In this document: positions 22,527 to 35,800 of the stretch, one piece after another
How positions within the stretch are numbered: position 1 is the first letter of the stretch
Layout of the letters: each line of letters starts with the position of its first letter
Assembly (NCBI GenBank): GCA_948567375.1
Contig: OX419762.1
Span: forward strand, 53,487,034-53,551,033
Origin: Lunularia cruciata
Taxonomy: Eukaryota > Streptophyta > Marchantiopsida > Lunulariales > Lunulariaceae
Direction: 5' to 3'
DNA: 64,000 bases
Translations under genes and position numbers: made by a program
The notes under the pieces: generated by a model
Databases searched by the model: none
What the model saw: the letters and a program-made list of their open reading frames with translations, nothing else
Told to the model about the DNA's origin: nothing

Positions 22527-22990
22527 TTAAATTGAAAGATTATCTCCATCACTAATCTTGAGAACTAATAGTATTTCTGTAGCTGTACTATGACTATCTC
22601 CAAGATCCTTCACCAAAGTCTCCAAAAGTGTTGTGACTCCACTACACTCATGTCCTTTTGGAAGTCCTTCTACTCCAAAAACCTCACACAACTCCTTGGT
22701 CTTAGATCTCCTTCCTCCAACTTGGTGATGAAGTTCCAACATGCAAACCCAAGTCAAGTAAGCCTATCCTTTCACTCAATCTCTTGCTCTCAAAGTTCAA
22801 TGGACAAGAACTTACTTAAATCCCTTATCTCCACATAAAAAGCACCTAGAATCACTCTTTTCTCCAAGTAGTGTATATTTTTAGATCCTCTCAACACTCT
22901 CTCATATTCTATTCTAAACTCTTTTGTCCTCCAATCTGCCCCTACAATCACCTCAAACCCTTTGGAAACCATGCATAGCCTCAACTTCCA
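22527..22990 (-). pseudogene. Upstream zinc-finger ORF relic of A2
   Basis: This is homologous to the separate ORF of A1 at 50,843-51,340. Retained parts include GFEVIVGA, the GRRSKTKELCEV block and GLPKGHECSGV, followed by the Leu-rich ETLVKDLG tail. The CCHC knuckle is damaged (the His position reads Phe and the frame shifts). B2 is inserted just downstream. Confidence 0.85.
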
Positions 22991-23916
22991 CTCTTACTGA
23001 CCATCCATCTTCCAAAGATGAGTCTTAACACTCAAAAATGCTTTTGGTTGCTCTCATACTCCTCATGCATGATATCTAAACTCTTTAGAAATGGCCACTC
23101 CTCACAATAACACTAAATTCTCTCAATTGTATGTCATAATACTTCAAAATTTTCACACCTGGTCAAGACCCTAGGGAGTCCTCTCTTGAAAAATTGCAGA
23201 TCTTTTCATCAAGCCGTTTGGCCTAAGAACCTTTCTATTCAGCACATATATTTTAGATTTGGTCTGAAAACTACTCCCTTACTTTAAAAACTCAAAACTT
23301 CTTGCGCAAGAATGATCTCTCTCTAATTCTTGGACCACAAGGTAAAATACTATGCACTGAATTTTTTTGAAAATTTTCAGAATAAATAATCTCTCTCTCT
23401 AATTCTTGGGCCACAAGGTAGAATAGTATGCATCAAATTTTCTTGGAAAGTTTCAAAACAATCCAATGAAAAATGAAGAAATAGAAAACTTTGTACAAAA
23501 TTCCAAAGAGCATGTAGTTTGCGTGAACAATTTACACTACCACCCTCTAATAATTGTACCTCAATGTGTCAAGCAGACCTTACAATAATTTCTAGTGTCC
23601 TACCTAACACATAATCCAAGCTATCCTTTGTGAAAATTTCAAGTCCAAATCTCAAACTTGAGGTTTTGCTCAAAATCACTAAATCTCCAAAATTTGCAAT
23701 CTACCTCACACAATATCCCCAAATTCTCTCATGTGTATAGTATGTAAAATATCACCTCAAAAAAATCATAATGAACTATAGGTTATGAAAATAGGTCCAA
23801 GTTCTCTAACATAAGTTCAGCCCTCTCCTCCCTTAATGTTCTATCCAAGTGAGCTCTCATTGTGTCCTCTTGTCTAATAGAGAATTGTATGCAAAATATT
23901 ATCTTGCCTTCTAGAG

Positions 23917-23940
23917 AGGTCCAGGCAATGAAACCAAAAA
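23917..23940 (-). other. Diverged primer-binding site of A2
   Basis: The minus strand reads TTTTTGGTTTCATTGCCTGG directly after the LTR end. It is a mutated form of the A1 site TGGTTCCGTTGCCGGGA, which resembles the tRNA-Asp-type site of Athila/Tat-like elements. Confidence 0.75.
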
Positions 23941-24663
23941 TGTGAGCCCACCTATCTCTCACTCAAGATGAAACTCCAATGGCTATTATTGTAGCGCACC
24001 ATGGACCATGTTTTCTATGCCATCGCTCTTTTCTCTTGGCTAAGAAGATAAGGAATCCCAACTCCATCATACTTCTCCAAGGCTAACATCCAAGACTCAA
24101 ACCATTGCTCTATAGAGAACTCAATGAGAGAGAGATAGTTGCAAATGAAAGGATCATGAGTACCTCCTCACCCCTAGTTTATATACTTGTGAAATAGTTA
24201 CACACCAAAGTTATTAATTACCAGAGTAACTCAAGTTATTAGGCTAAAAGTCATATAAAGTCAAAAGTTTGAAGGAATTTCCATACTCATAGGAATATTC
24301 TCCTAAGCATGTAGTCTTATCTTGATCCAACCACTACGTAAAGGATCCCTTCGCATGGGCTATCCTTGGACTATAGAAGAATTCAAAACAAAAGGCTTGT
24401 GGGTCCAATAGTTCTCAACTCTTTCTTCAAAGCCAAACACCAAGGAATAATACCAAGTCAATACACTAGAATCCAAAATAATGGTGCTCATCTTTTCCAC
24501 TTCCTCTAAAGTAATATCTCCACTATCTTAGCTATGATTAACTTTAGCTAATCATGATTAATATAGAACCAAACTTTATCTTCATATAAATAATATCTCT
24601 CAAGTACTTGTAATACCAAACTAAATATCACAATAGCACATACATGCACAAATGACTATTACA
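23941..24663 (-). repeat. 5' LTR of A2
   Basis: About 723 bp matching both A1 LTRs in reverse orientation. The TG start (revcomp of ...ATTACA at 24,663) and the GGGCTCACA end (revcomp of 23,941) are recognisable. Many substitutions. Confidence 0.9.
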
Positions 24664-27600
24664 TGCCAAAATTCACTAGATAAGTGGCCTTGTGACTAAA
24701 AGTTGTACTCTTTTGTACATGTTTCTCAGCACATCCACTATGAATCTATTTGAAGTGTTCAAAATTATCTAAATAATCCAATAACTGTGTGTAATGAGAC
24801 TTAGAAATTCTAAACCTCTCATCCTTTTTTCTCCCTCTAATACCCATTGACCCAATGGTACCTTGGGGACGGATTCATAGATTCTACTCTAGTCCATGTA
24901 GAAGAAGATCCACTCTATACAAGGTTGAGAAGGTCTTGGAATCCAAGAGGAATGAACAACAGATTTTGAGAAGAGTTGGTGAATGAGGTCATCAAAGACA
25001 CTACTATTTTGATTTTGATTTCACCTTCTGGATTTGTGCTTTGATTGGTCTTCATCATTATTCAATCTATTCTATAGTTTTAGTTCTATAATATAATTTC
25101 ATGAAAGTTGGCATGACATTATTACATTTAGTTACACTAAACATGCCCAGGATTTCTTCCTCACCTTTGAATGCATTTATGGTCAACTTTTGCACTCATC
25201 TTCAATTTTAGTTGTGCCTGGTAAACTTTGCAATCCAATTGTCACCTTTTGTGCCCCATCTTCAATTTAGTGAGGAAACTGGTGAGAGTGTACCATATTC
25301 AAATTTCTTACGCATGTCTCATCTAAATACCTTGTATGGTGGTGTGTATATCAATTAAAAACCTTGTATCATGGTCTGCATATCAATTAGAGTTTGATCT
25401 GTGCAGCAAGCAAATTGCCCAACAAGCAAATTCAGATATCTATCACCATTATCATTAATCACTCCTTTTTTCTATTTGATATTGTAATACATATCACATT
25501 ATTATTCATTACACATTCAATTATAAATAATCGTTGTTATTAGTGCCACCTTTAACCCTTTGCTTGCCCATCCCAAAAAGAAATGTTGAAACACTATGTA
25601 ATCTAGAGGGGTACCCATAAAATGTTTTACGAATGTTTCACTTTTGCAACACTTTTTTTATGGGTACCTAAAATATCTTTACGGTTGCCTTAGGGTTCCA
25701 TAGAGACACCACAAATTTCCTATTTGAAACACACTAATCTATGTATAGTATCTTTGTATGGAAGTCAATTTGGTGGAATAATTAAACCTATGGAAGTAGT
25801 TTTGATGAATTATTAAGCTAATCTAAATTTTTGGCTTAAAATTTTTAGAATATACATAAATCTGCCAACATAAATTTGATTATAATTATATAGGGATATT
25901 TTTTCTTACTACAGTTAATATCCTAGTAAGTAACTGCATCAATATGTCTAAGGGAATATAAAATATGATAATCCAAGTTCATTGATTATGATTACTCATA
26001 GGAGAGAATTATCTAATAAATATAATAGATAAAAGTTGTGGGATATTATAATAGTATAACTAACTAATGCTTGATTGTCTATCTACTTTATAGTTTGAAC
26101 GAAACCAATCCAAAAGTTGAAATTAGATGAATTTACGATAAGGAGTCAATATCTTAGATTGTGGAAATTAGACCCTTGTTATTTTACTCCCTAATCATGA
26201 TTGGTACGGTGTTTATTTATTTCATTATCTACTTCATTGTTAATTAATTTACTCTTACTTAGCATATTTAAATTTATATATACTAATCTACATATTTACT
26301 GAAAGTAGATTCCTCTTTTGGACTTTCTCAACTTTGTACATGTGAGTTCATCTTATTGGATTCATGGCTCCTAGAATTGGTCATTTTGTTTGATTTTTTG
26401 TTATTTTTTTTACTGAATGGACATTCAAGGTTGGAAGAATTCAAATTTGAGCTTTATATAGAAGAGAGTTTTTGGAACCTATTTTGATATTTAGGTTTTA
26501 TCATGGGATATTTGAGTTACACAATTGTACATCTGAATCCCACATTTGGAGATCAATATATATAATATTATATAAAAGACATCTATTTACATTTTTTGGG
26601 ATATGAAAATGCATCACTTATGTATACTAAATTTGATTATTTAATTAATAGAACAAAATAAAATAGATAAATCCAATGAAAGCATCTATACAAAATAGTA
26701 CATTAAGTATGCATTTCAAACAGCTAGATAATATATTAGTATCAATTTCCATTTATTTAAATTATTAATTATTTAAATTTAATTATAAATAAATATTAAA
26801 ATAAAACGAAAAAATTAATTGTCTCACCTATCAAAGATCACTAAACTATTTTATTTTCATGATTTAGAGAAAAATCTAGTTTAAATTTTATGTGAGTATC
26901 CATGACATATAGCATATACTCCATGATCACCAAACTAATATTTCTAACCAAAAATAAAAATAAAATAATAATAATAAAATAAAAAAATAAAAAATAAAAA
27001 AATTCATGAATAATATATAATTTATATTGGCTAAATTATATAAAATAATTAAAATAATATAATATAATATTTTATAATATAGAGATTAAGCTAAATTTTA
27101 AGAAAAATAAGTTCTATGTTGATTATACAAATAAAAAACACATACAACCAAAGTTAATAAACACCATATATTAAATTTTTTTTGTTAATAATAGTATTTA
27201 CCAAAAATTAAATCAATAGTTATAATTTGCAATTATTGGGTGTAATGGTTATATTTTTCTGATTTTGAGGCTTCATGCTTGACATGCTCAGGCATTCCTT
27301 AACAAAGATTGGAGAAAATTTCACTTTTAGGTGTTGTAAGCATGATGTTCTTTAGCTTCTATATAAAATTGGTTTTGTATTAAATGGAGATGAATAAAAC
27401 TAGGCTATAAAAATTATACATCTTGCTTCAACTTCATTTTACTCTTGAAGTTGCTTATGTTATGCATTCGTTTTCAATGAGTATTTTATGATTTTTTAGT
27501 TGCAAATTGAAGTTAGTGAATAGAAGTGTGATTGGGAAACAAGATTAAGGAACAAGAGAATATAAAATCACTTCTTTAGTGGAGAATCCTTAGTGAGCAA

Positions 27601-29489
27601 CATGAAGACATTTCATGTTAAACTTAGTGAGACAATTTGGAACTTGACAAACTATGTCAAGCACTTAAAGAACCAATGTTGACCTATTGATCTTTGGTGA
27701 TATCTTTGCTACAATCTTGTATTGAAAAGTTGTCACATGCGATTAAAATTGACACATGGGACTCCTCGTGATAGAAGCTCTAAACTAGGTCTTGGCCAAG
27801 AACAAAGCATAGTACTAGATACAAATATCCAAAAGATGGTTAGTACACCTTGTATACCGAACAAGATGTACATGCTGAGTTTAATTGGAAGATCTATTGG
27901 CTCGACCGTTTTAAGAAAATAAGAAGTCAAAGACAAGATCTATATTGGAGTCCTTAAATGGAGCTTATGAAAAAAAATTTCCATTCAGAGATATCAAGCT
28001 TATCTCTACTTGCTCTAAATTGGGATGGGGATGGGAGAATTCCCATTAGAATATAGGTTGCAAAGTCTGTAAGAAAAGTTCATAGAGTAAAGTATTTCCA
28101 ACTTACAAGAAGGTCTAAGTTGAATGGTAGTAACCTACATGCAAAGGGAAACAACATAGAAGAAGAAAAAAAATAATACATAAATATATAGTAACTAGGT
28201 AACAAACAATAATAAAAGTAGGAACAAGATCCAAGGTATCTAAAGGGATTAAGATATAGGTTTCTGCTTTTGCTTTTGCTTATGCATTACTTCTTGGTCT
28301 CAAAAGCAAAAGCACATACAAATACATATCCATGAAGCATTCTCTTGGATTTATCAAGAAATAAAAGGAAGAACTTGACGATTAACACATTTCCAAAAGA
28401 TATACAATAGTGAACCCTAATCTATCCGTCTTAATCACAATTCTGGAAACTTGATGATGCTCTAGCTTATTTGATGGTCAATATTTCAGTTTATTGGTAG
28501 TGTAAAAATTATCATTGCTATAGCCACAAAATTTTGACAACCAATCATAACAAAGGAATCTATTGCAAGAACAATCATACTACATTTATATTTCCAATAG
28601 TAAAATTTGGGATGTTTGATTCACTTACTCAATCTTAACCACTAGCTAAAAATCCAAAAGTATGGAGAAGTATCTCATTCCTTATTTCTCACTTTAGAAA
28701 GTAGACTATGCTACATTTTCCTCTCCTTGTGCTATTTATCTTAAGCAATATTTACATTCCCTTTCTACTTTCTTTGGATATCTTAGAGGTTATGGACTTT
28801 GATTCAAGACTTGCAATCTTAAAATTTCTTTGAGTCTACTTACCTTCCATACTTCTAGAATTGTAATAGGTTCATTCCTTAATGATGCATCCATCCTAGA
28901 ACTAAAATGCTAGAGTTTCAGATTCCCCATAAGGTATAGCCATTGAAGCCTTTACAAGGTTAGATTGCAATTAGTTACCGAGATGAATTTTCTCTTTTTT
29001 TAGAACTCCTTTTGTTGCAACAAAATTTTAGAATTGAAATGGTCTCCTTGTTAAGTTTCCTTATATTTCTCCTTGCTTCCTTTGCTTATATAAAAGTAAT
29101 TTATTTTTTAATCATAATTACCTTACTTAAGCTTTTCAATCAACAAATTTACTTGCAATTTTTTACCTTGCAAAGAATGCAATTCTAAAATTACAATTAA
29201 AATTTTATTTTATTTTCTAGAAAATGACTCTCCATGATTTTAATAACCAAATTGAGTAAAAACTTTGCTATAGAAATGACAAAAAACAACAAATATTTTG
29301 GACACAACCATGTAGCTCATGATCTCATGTTTTATCTTGCTCTATTAATGTTTCTATCCTTACTTTCTTTGGTCCTCCTTCTTCCAATGGATACAAAAGC
29401 CAATAGACACAAAAGTCATCAACAAGTGTTGAATGTGGTGAGTTTGTGATTCTTTACATATCATCTCCAAATGTTTTCTTCTTATGACT
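24664..29489. other. AT-rich intergenic region, no recognised genes
   Basis: Very AT-rich, especially 25,800-27,230 with long A/T runs near 26,940-27,120. Short frames at 27,722-27,922 and 29,234-29,449 have no recognisable motifs. I see no gene, RNA or intact element. 27,420-27,950 looks like decayed coding sequence but the family is unclear. Confidence 0.55.
25610..25668. repeat. 12-bp perfect inverted repeat
   Basis: GGTACCCATAAA and TTTATGGGTACC are separated by 35 bases. The CCCATAAA/TTTATGGG words also recur in the MITE-like insertion at 8,294-8,659, suggesting related small transposons. Confidence 0.7.
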
Positions 29490-30850
29490 CAAAATCTTGT
29501 CTAAGATCTCATCAAAGAAATTCAAGTGTAATAGTACTATTTGGTAGCTATATTGAGCTTCTTGTAATCCACTCGTCCTACAATTTTACCATTCTTCTTC
29601 TTCCTCATCACAATTAGGTACCTATTGTAAATTCTCTACTTTAAATATAAACTCAGTATTTTTGAGCGTTTCAATCTATTCTTTCACAATCATTATTATT
29701 GGCAGACTAATGCAATATTTTTTTCAGTAAATAGGTTTTTCATATGGCTTCACTACTATGTAGCACTATTTGAAGATAAAATCCTTAAGATTCATATAGC
29801 TGAATATAAAAAAATGAAGAAATTCTCTTGAAATCTTACCTTCTCCTCCTTTGTAGTATTTGGACCATACTAAAAGTTAAATAGTATTCTACTTAGTTTC
29901 TCAATGAGGATTTATGTCAATGAGGATTTATCAAGATTCTCCAAAACCTCAAGGTGAAGCATAAAATCCATAGTCTTTAGTTCTCTACTTTTATGCTTAT
30001 ATGCATACCTAAAGCTCCTTTTGAGTTTTATTCTTGATAATTAGAAGAAGGTACACTTGAATATGAAATATATTAGATGTTAGTTACATAAACTATAATT
30101 CAATGGTTTGATAGCCCAACTCTCAATTACTATTATTATCATTTTTATACGTGTTACACTCAACCTTATTCTCCTTATAACCAAATCATAACTTGAATCC
30201 CTCCAAACTTGGAGAGTTATAAGATTTTGAACTCCCATTACCAAAATTACTACATTGTAGTAGTTTTGGTATCACATTCATTGGTCAACTTATTGCTTGT
30301 TCACAATACTCACCATAAATGTTAAAGGTCTAGAAAGTATCACAACTAGCTTCTTCATCAATCTCTTCTACATAGTATTCATTGTAAATTCTCCATCAAC
30401 AAAGATTGTTTTATGTTTTGACCATCCAATCTCACATCAATCTTAGAAGTATATTTGCAAGGCTCACATGGTACTACTTTTGTATACAATACCCCAGTAA
30501 TACCAAAGCCTTCTAGTTTTCTTTCCTTTTTGTTTGACTACTTGGAAAAATCAAGCCACCATGAGCTCCTTCTTCAAGGTAGGACTCAAATCAATCAATT
30601 GGTTCAGTTGTGATTGACTACCTAAAACTTATAAACACTTGTATTCCTATTATTGCTTTGTTATCAAGAAAGCATCCATTGCAAGCTTCTCCCTTGACAT
30701 TTTTGTGGTTGATAATGATGAGAAAGTGGTACAAGTACTCTTTGTGGTCATAGGATTGTCGTTGCTTGATTTGAATCCTTGAGAAGAATTTACATCTTTT
30801 GCAAAATGAGCTTTATAGTTATCTTGAACCAAAGGCATCAAAGTGCCTAT
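29490..30850 (-). pseudogene. pol and linker pseudogene of A3
   Basis: From 30,850 downward the minus strand retains DVNSSQGFKSS, MTTKSTCTT and MDAFLITKQ (A1: DVHSSQGF, MSTRSTRTS, MEDFLISKQ). The protease motif follows as FVDGE at about 30,385-30,400 (A1 has VDGGS), then KRLMKKL and SRPLTF. Near 29,545-29,590 there is an RT block (KNGKIVG-like, then DYKKLN). Stops interrupt every segment. The left edge is where I lose the alignment and may lie further left. Confidence 0.8.
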
Positions 30851-31230
30851 AATGACTTAATGCCAACAAAAATGTGGTAAAATGGTAAGAATTGGTTGTT
30901 CTCACAAGAAAAATTTTAAAAGATGAAAGAAAGTAACGTGATAGTCAATTCTCTTTTATTTCTTATTTATCTTCTTGGGTGGAACTATTCCCAAAACTAG
31001 GTCATGTCATCCTCTATGGTGCATTACAAAAAGAGAAAACAAAAATCACTTTCACTATGAATCCTTTTTAATTTATTCCTAGAAGTGATGGTTCATTTGT
31101 GACCGAGGTCACTTTGCTTTGAGATCACTCCTTGTTGAAGGTGTGACTAGGCTTATGGTTCTTATTTCTTAATCTTTGTTAACACCTCAAAATTTGTTAG
31201 CGTTATGATTACCAAGGATGCTCTACGTGT

Positions 31231-31530
31231 GTAATACCAATAGCTAGACATATCATCTAGAGTTGAAAATTAGCTTGGTAACATTGGGAAGGATGTTATT
31301 TATGATGTGCTAGGTATATCAGATAGAGTTGTCACCAAAAGAGTAACTTTAATAATAGGGCAAGAGCCAAAAATAGCTTGCAATACCAAAAGCTAGACAT
31401 ATTATCTAGAGATGGAAATTAGCTTGGTAACATCTGGAAGGATTTTATGCATGATGGGCTTGGTAGTTCAGATAGAGTTGTCACCAAAAGAGTACTTTTA
31501 CTAAAAGAGCAAGAGCCAAAAATAGCCTAA
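31231..31530. repeat. Tandem duplication, about 145-bp unit
   Basis: Two consecutive diverged copies contain AATACCAA-AGCTAGACAT, TTAGCTTGGTAACAT, CAGATAGAGTTGTCACC and GCAAGAGCCAAAAATAGC. The second begins at about 31,378. Confidence 0.8.
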
Positions 31531-32529
31531 AAACTTCAAAGCCAATTTTGGAGAGCTAAACGGATGAATTAGGCCTAAAAAATGTGCACATATTTTCTTT
31601 CCCCCCCAAATAAAGGATAGCCTGGCCTTTTGTCTCCCCAGGTTTGTCTCATTGAGAGATTTTCAGTGGTACCTCATCCATGCAATTTGGAGATTCTTAT
31701 AGGAAGATTCTCTAAAGATTCCCTCTAGTCAAACATAGTTTGACCGACTAGATAGGATCAGAACCGACATGTCACCCATGAATGAAACCAAAAAAAGGGC
31801 AGAGCTTGCTTATAGGTCACCAATCCATGTATATGATCCAAGAGTGGAGCTTCTTTCAAAGGAGTCTCTGTTGCTATATAATACAATGAAGGTGCTCCTT
31901 TGGGGTTAAGTGTGAAATTGTGTGTTTCTTCTTCTGTGTTTATCTTTAGGTCTCCTTTTCTTGGAAGATTACAAAGTGTCATTACCACCATAATTTTTGT
32001 GTGCATGCCAAAGTTAGTTCCCACTTTGCAAATAGTTCCATCACTTAGGTCATATCACTCTGATGACTATAATCGTAGAGAATGTATAGTATCCTTCCAA
32101 AAAGGCACAATTTTAAAGCAGCCTATGATTGATCATATTGCCTAGACTTTCATTATTGTGGTACATCATGAGGCTCTGGTCTTTGTTACACACTCACCTC
32201 ATTGCCTTGATGACTCAAAATCCTAGAGATCCAACACTCTAGACAAGTGAAAATGATTCTCTTCACTCAAGTACTTATGTTCCCATTTTAAGTTTCATCA
32301 CAACTTCTCAACCAAACAGATAATCTATCATGCAAAATGCAACAACATACACAAAAGATTATAGGGGTCTTTGAGTAAAAGGCTTTGTTTGTAAAACTAG
32401 GCTGAATGAATGAACTTGGTTCACATTAGGCTAAAGTTTATTTTATTCCTACTCTCTCACCAAGGAAATCTATTGGCTAAAATTTACTAGAAATCTCCTA
32501 ATTACATATACATCAATTGATAGTATTCT

Positions 32530-32885
32530 TACCTTATCCTAATCTAACTTAACTATGATTTTCCTAGGTGGTAATGGCAAATCAGCTCTTCAATTAGATC
32601 AGATCCTCAATTTTGTATTTTACTTCTAATTTGCCATTGGCTGATAATCAAAAAGGCCTTTGTAGCTGATCCTAGATGGCAATGCCACATCAGCTCCTCA
32701 ATTTTGTAATTTACTTATAATTTGTCATTGGTTGATTATCACAAAAGCCTTTGTGTCTGATTCTCTTGTCTTATCCTAATCTAACTGGATTATGATTTTC
32801 CTAGGTGGCAATGCTAGATCAGCTCCTCAATTTTGTACTTTTCTTCTAATTTGCCATTAGTTGATTATCACAAAGGCCTTTGGTT
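32530..32885. repeat. Three diverged tandem copies, roughly 120-bp unit
   Basis: The words TTTTCCTAGGTGG, AATGCCA/AATGCTA, ATCAGCTCCTCAATTTTGTA and TGATTATCACAAA-GCCTTTG recur in order three times. The middle copy is shortened at its start. Confidence 0.8.
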
Positions 32886-32914
32886 ACAAGATTGAACACT
32901 CACAAAAAGTGTTT

Positions 32915-33120
32915 TGAGTTGGTAACATACAATCACAAAGATCCCAATCACAAAGATCATGAGAGTTATAGGGATCACATCACAAAGATTGCAGTCATGA
33001 AGATCATGAGAGTCACAAAGATCACAATCACAAAGATCACAAGAATCATAAAAATCATGAGAATCACAAACATCACAATCATAATTATCAAAAGAGTCAC
33101 AAAGATCACTATCACAAATA
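32915..33120. repeat. CACAAAGAT-type minisatellite
   Basis: Short units of the form (CACAAAGATCA) with AATCATGAGAG variants are repeated about 15 times. They create an artificial Asp/Cys-rich frame on the minus strand that should not be read as a gene. Confidence 0.85.
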
Positions 33121-33439
33121 TTACAACCATAGGGTTTTTTATCCTCATCATCCTTGAAACAAAAGATGCATGGTATTTTTTCTATGTCATATTTCATCCT
33201 TCTATGTGGTTACTTTCTTGGCTAATTATAAGTAGCAAAATTCTTGCTCTAGCCTTAATAAATTTTGTAATCTTTCAGTAATCTACAGAAATTGAAAAGA
33301 AAAATAGACAATGTACTAATAGTGCAAAGGTGTGTCACCATAGTGCCTTTGGAATTTAAGCACACATCTGTCTCATATTTTCTCTTCACTATAACATAAT
33401 GTTATTTGTTCATTATAACTTATTGTTATTTTTTTACTT

Positions 33440-33790
33440 CTATTTTATGGAAGAGGAGTGTGTGCTTCAAACCTCCTCCCTTTACAATAAGTGGAAGTTG
33501 GGCAATTCCATTGGATGTGACTATACCTTTAGAACCAAAATAATTTCTCTTATTAAAATAGCTTCATCTATCTTGATATTTATAATATCTTCTAGGTGCT
33601 TTCTCAACATTAAAGTCTATCTCTCTCTCTCTCTTCTCACTCTCACTCTCTCTCTCTCTTCTCCTATAATTGCACAACGTTGAACTTGAGATCCATAAGT
33701 TGCTTAATGATGGTTTGAGGTGCATCTTTTAAAGGTGCAAGAACTAGTGAGAACTATAATCAATTGCTGCTCTAGTTCTCAATAGTTAAT
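33440..33790 (-). pseudogene. gag knuckle-region fragment of A3
   Basis: It matches A1 around 52,255-52,490 and A2 around 18,170-18,430 in reverse orientation: words for the knuckle flank, then a TC-rich run, then the segment encoding the post-Gag linker. Too decayed to read as protein. The Ty1/copia element starts at 33,811. Confidence 0.7.
33617..33662. repeat. (TC)n microsatellite
   Basis: Pure and near-pure CT repeats, apparently expanded from the short CTCTCT run at the same place in A1/A2. Confidence 0.9.
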
Positions 33791-33810
33791 AATCAAGTAG
33801 TTACTACTAC

Positions 33811-34081
33811 TGAGAATCAGAGGAGAGTCACAGCAACCTTCACACACCAAGCATATCTCTACTGAATTCATACATTACATAGAAGGTACGTGGTTCACCT
33901 CTATGTGAGGCTCTGTCTATCAAAAAGCATCAGGGAAAAATTTTGCTCACTCAAGCTCACCACCATCTCTATCATGCAATTCTCACCCTTCAACATTCTC
34001 TCCTTCCACTCTCACTATCCACCTGTGAGTCAGCTATCCTGAATACAATGTAACTCTAAGGTATAAGAGTAAAACCTAACA
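33811..34081 (-). repeat. 3' LTR of the Ty1/copia element
   Basis: 271 bp, same length as the partner LTR with scattered substitutions. The ACTAC target duplication abuts on the left and the C-rich polypurine complement on the right (34,082-34,091). Confidence 0.93.
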
Positions 34082-34283
34082 AACCCCCCCTTGACTCTTA
34101 TCTTGGGGTAAGTAACCTTGCAACAACAACCTTGTAACCCTAAACCCTAAACCGTAAACTCAATGGGAAGTTCTAGACAGAGCAAATCACTTGACTCCTC
34201 CTTTAAACTAGGATAAACTAGACCTTATAACTGTAGCCCATACAGGGATAGATTAACCAAAACAGTCAAGGTCACCTCCAATG

Positions 34284-35800
34284 CTAGGTCATCCTACCAT
34301 GTTCCACTTGCACAACCTTTAGGATAGCACGATGCCTAGAGAAACTTTCTAAAGGTATGACTTTGGTAAAGGCATCAGCCGGGTTGAGCTTACCATAAAT
34401 CTTGATTAGATCAGACAGTTTCTCAGACACAACTTGCCTAAGAAAGTCGTATTTGATGTCTATATCCTTAACCCTACTATCCATCACCTGATTTTCAGCT
34501 ATGTATAAAGCACTTTTACTGTCACAATGAAGCATTTCATTACCATGCATAAGCCCCATCTCAGCAACAAGTCTATCCAACCAAATTGCCTCCGCTGCTA
34601 CCACATACTCTACTTCTATAGTAAATTGTGCAACACACTTTTGCAAGGTAGATCTCCAACTCATGCACCCTCCACCAAGTGTGAATACATGCATTGTTTT
34701 TGACCTCCACTTGTCCACAATCATCATCTACATAGCCATCTAGTGATATGGCATTCATTGATCTTCTATTAAATAAGAGCCCATAGTCTAATGTACCTCT
34801 CAAATACCTAAGAATCTACTTAACTACTTTCCAATGTGTCCTTCCTGGATTTGACATATACCTGCACACCTTACCCATTTCTAGGGCAAGATCAGGTCTA
34901 GTGCAAGTCATCAAGTACATGAGACTCCCAACAGCCTTCTCATAAGGAATGTTAACCATCAAACCCTTCTCCATAGCATATGTTGGACAACATGCCGCTA
35001 AAAGCTTGAAATGAGAAGGTAGAGGAGTACTTATTGGTTTATAGTTCTCCATGTTGAACCTAGCAAGCACCTTCCTAGCATACTTACCCTATGTCAACCA
35101 CAACTGACCAATGCCCAATTTTGTCTTGATCTCCATGCCTAATATCCTTGTGGCCAACCCTATATCCTTCACCTTGAACTCCAAACTCAAGAGCGCCTTG
35201 AGCTTGTTCACTTCAAATCTATTTTTTGCAGTTATCAACATGTCATCTACATACTACACAAGAATAATAAAACCAAATGTGTTATTACTCACTGGTTTCA
35301 TGTACACAAGGATCAAATAAACTCATATTGAAACCTTGAGCGTGCATAAACACATCAAACCTCTTGTTCCATTGGCAAGGTGCTTGTTTCAATCCATACA
35401 AGGACTTCAGCAATCTGCATACCTTGTCCTCCTGGCCTTTCTTACAAACCCTACAAGTTGCCTCATGAAGATCCTCTCATCCAATGTGCCATAGAGAAAC
35501 ACCGTGACAACATCTATTTGATCTAAAGTAAGACCAAATAATGCAACAAGCATACATAATAGACGTATTGTGGAATAATTTGCAACACAAGAAAATACCT
35601 CATTGTAGTCCACCCCCTTCTCTTGAGTGAACACCTTTGCAACCAACCTAGCCTTGTAGATCTTTGATCCCTTCTTAGGACCCTCCTTCAACTTGTAGAT
35701 CCATTTGCAATCTATCACTTGTTGATCCTTAGGTAACCTAACTAGCTCCAAAGTCTTGTTATCCCTCAAGAATTCCATCTCCCTCTCCATAGAACCAAGT
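34284..35800 (-). pseudogene. Ty1/copia RT and RNase H pseudogene
   Basis: RT starts at about 35,790 with the copia-typical WIYKLKEGPKKGSKIYKARLVAK and FSCVANYSTIRLL blocks. The catalytic YVDD is readable at about 35,236-35,256 but in a shifted frame. The GSLMYLMTCTRPDL block is at 34,816-35,070. RNase H follows at 34,284-34,727, with CDSKSALYIAEN and the D..IKYDFLRQ block. Frameshifts and stops separate these pieces. Confidence 0.9.

Larger units (their letters stand above)
17576..24663 (-). mobile_element. Ty3/gypsy family A, truncated copy A2
   Basis: The minus strand carries 5' LTR (23,941-24,663), a diverged primer site, the extra upstream zinc-finger ORF, then gag up to the protease, where homology to A1 stops at 17,576. 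Element B2 (19,297-22,508) is inserted between the upstream ORF and gag. Reverse transcriptase, integrase and 3' LTR are missing. Identity to A1 is obvious but the frames contain stops and indels, so A2 is far older than A1. Confidence 0.9.
30851..33439. other. Unidentified 2.6-kb insertion in A3
   Basis: The family A alignment is interrupted here. No transposase, RT or terminal repeats are recognised. It contains three sets of local repeats, listed separately. A short frame at 31,900-32,145 has no motif. It may be a non-autonomous element or host DNA brought in by rearrangement. Confidence 0.5.

Noticed and set aside
32868-33197. Cys/Asp-rich minus-strand frame resembling a metal-binding protein
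   Set aside because: It is the translation of a short tandem DNA repeat; the opposite strand is equally open and no start or family supports a gene.
33617-33662. Regulatory GAGA-type element
   Set aside because: It is a simple CT microsatellite inside a dead gag fragment.
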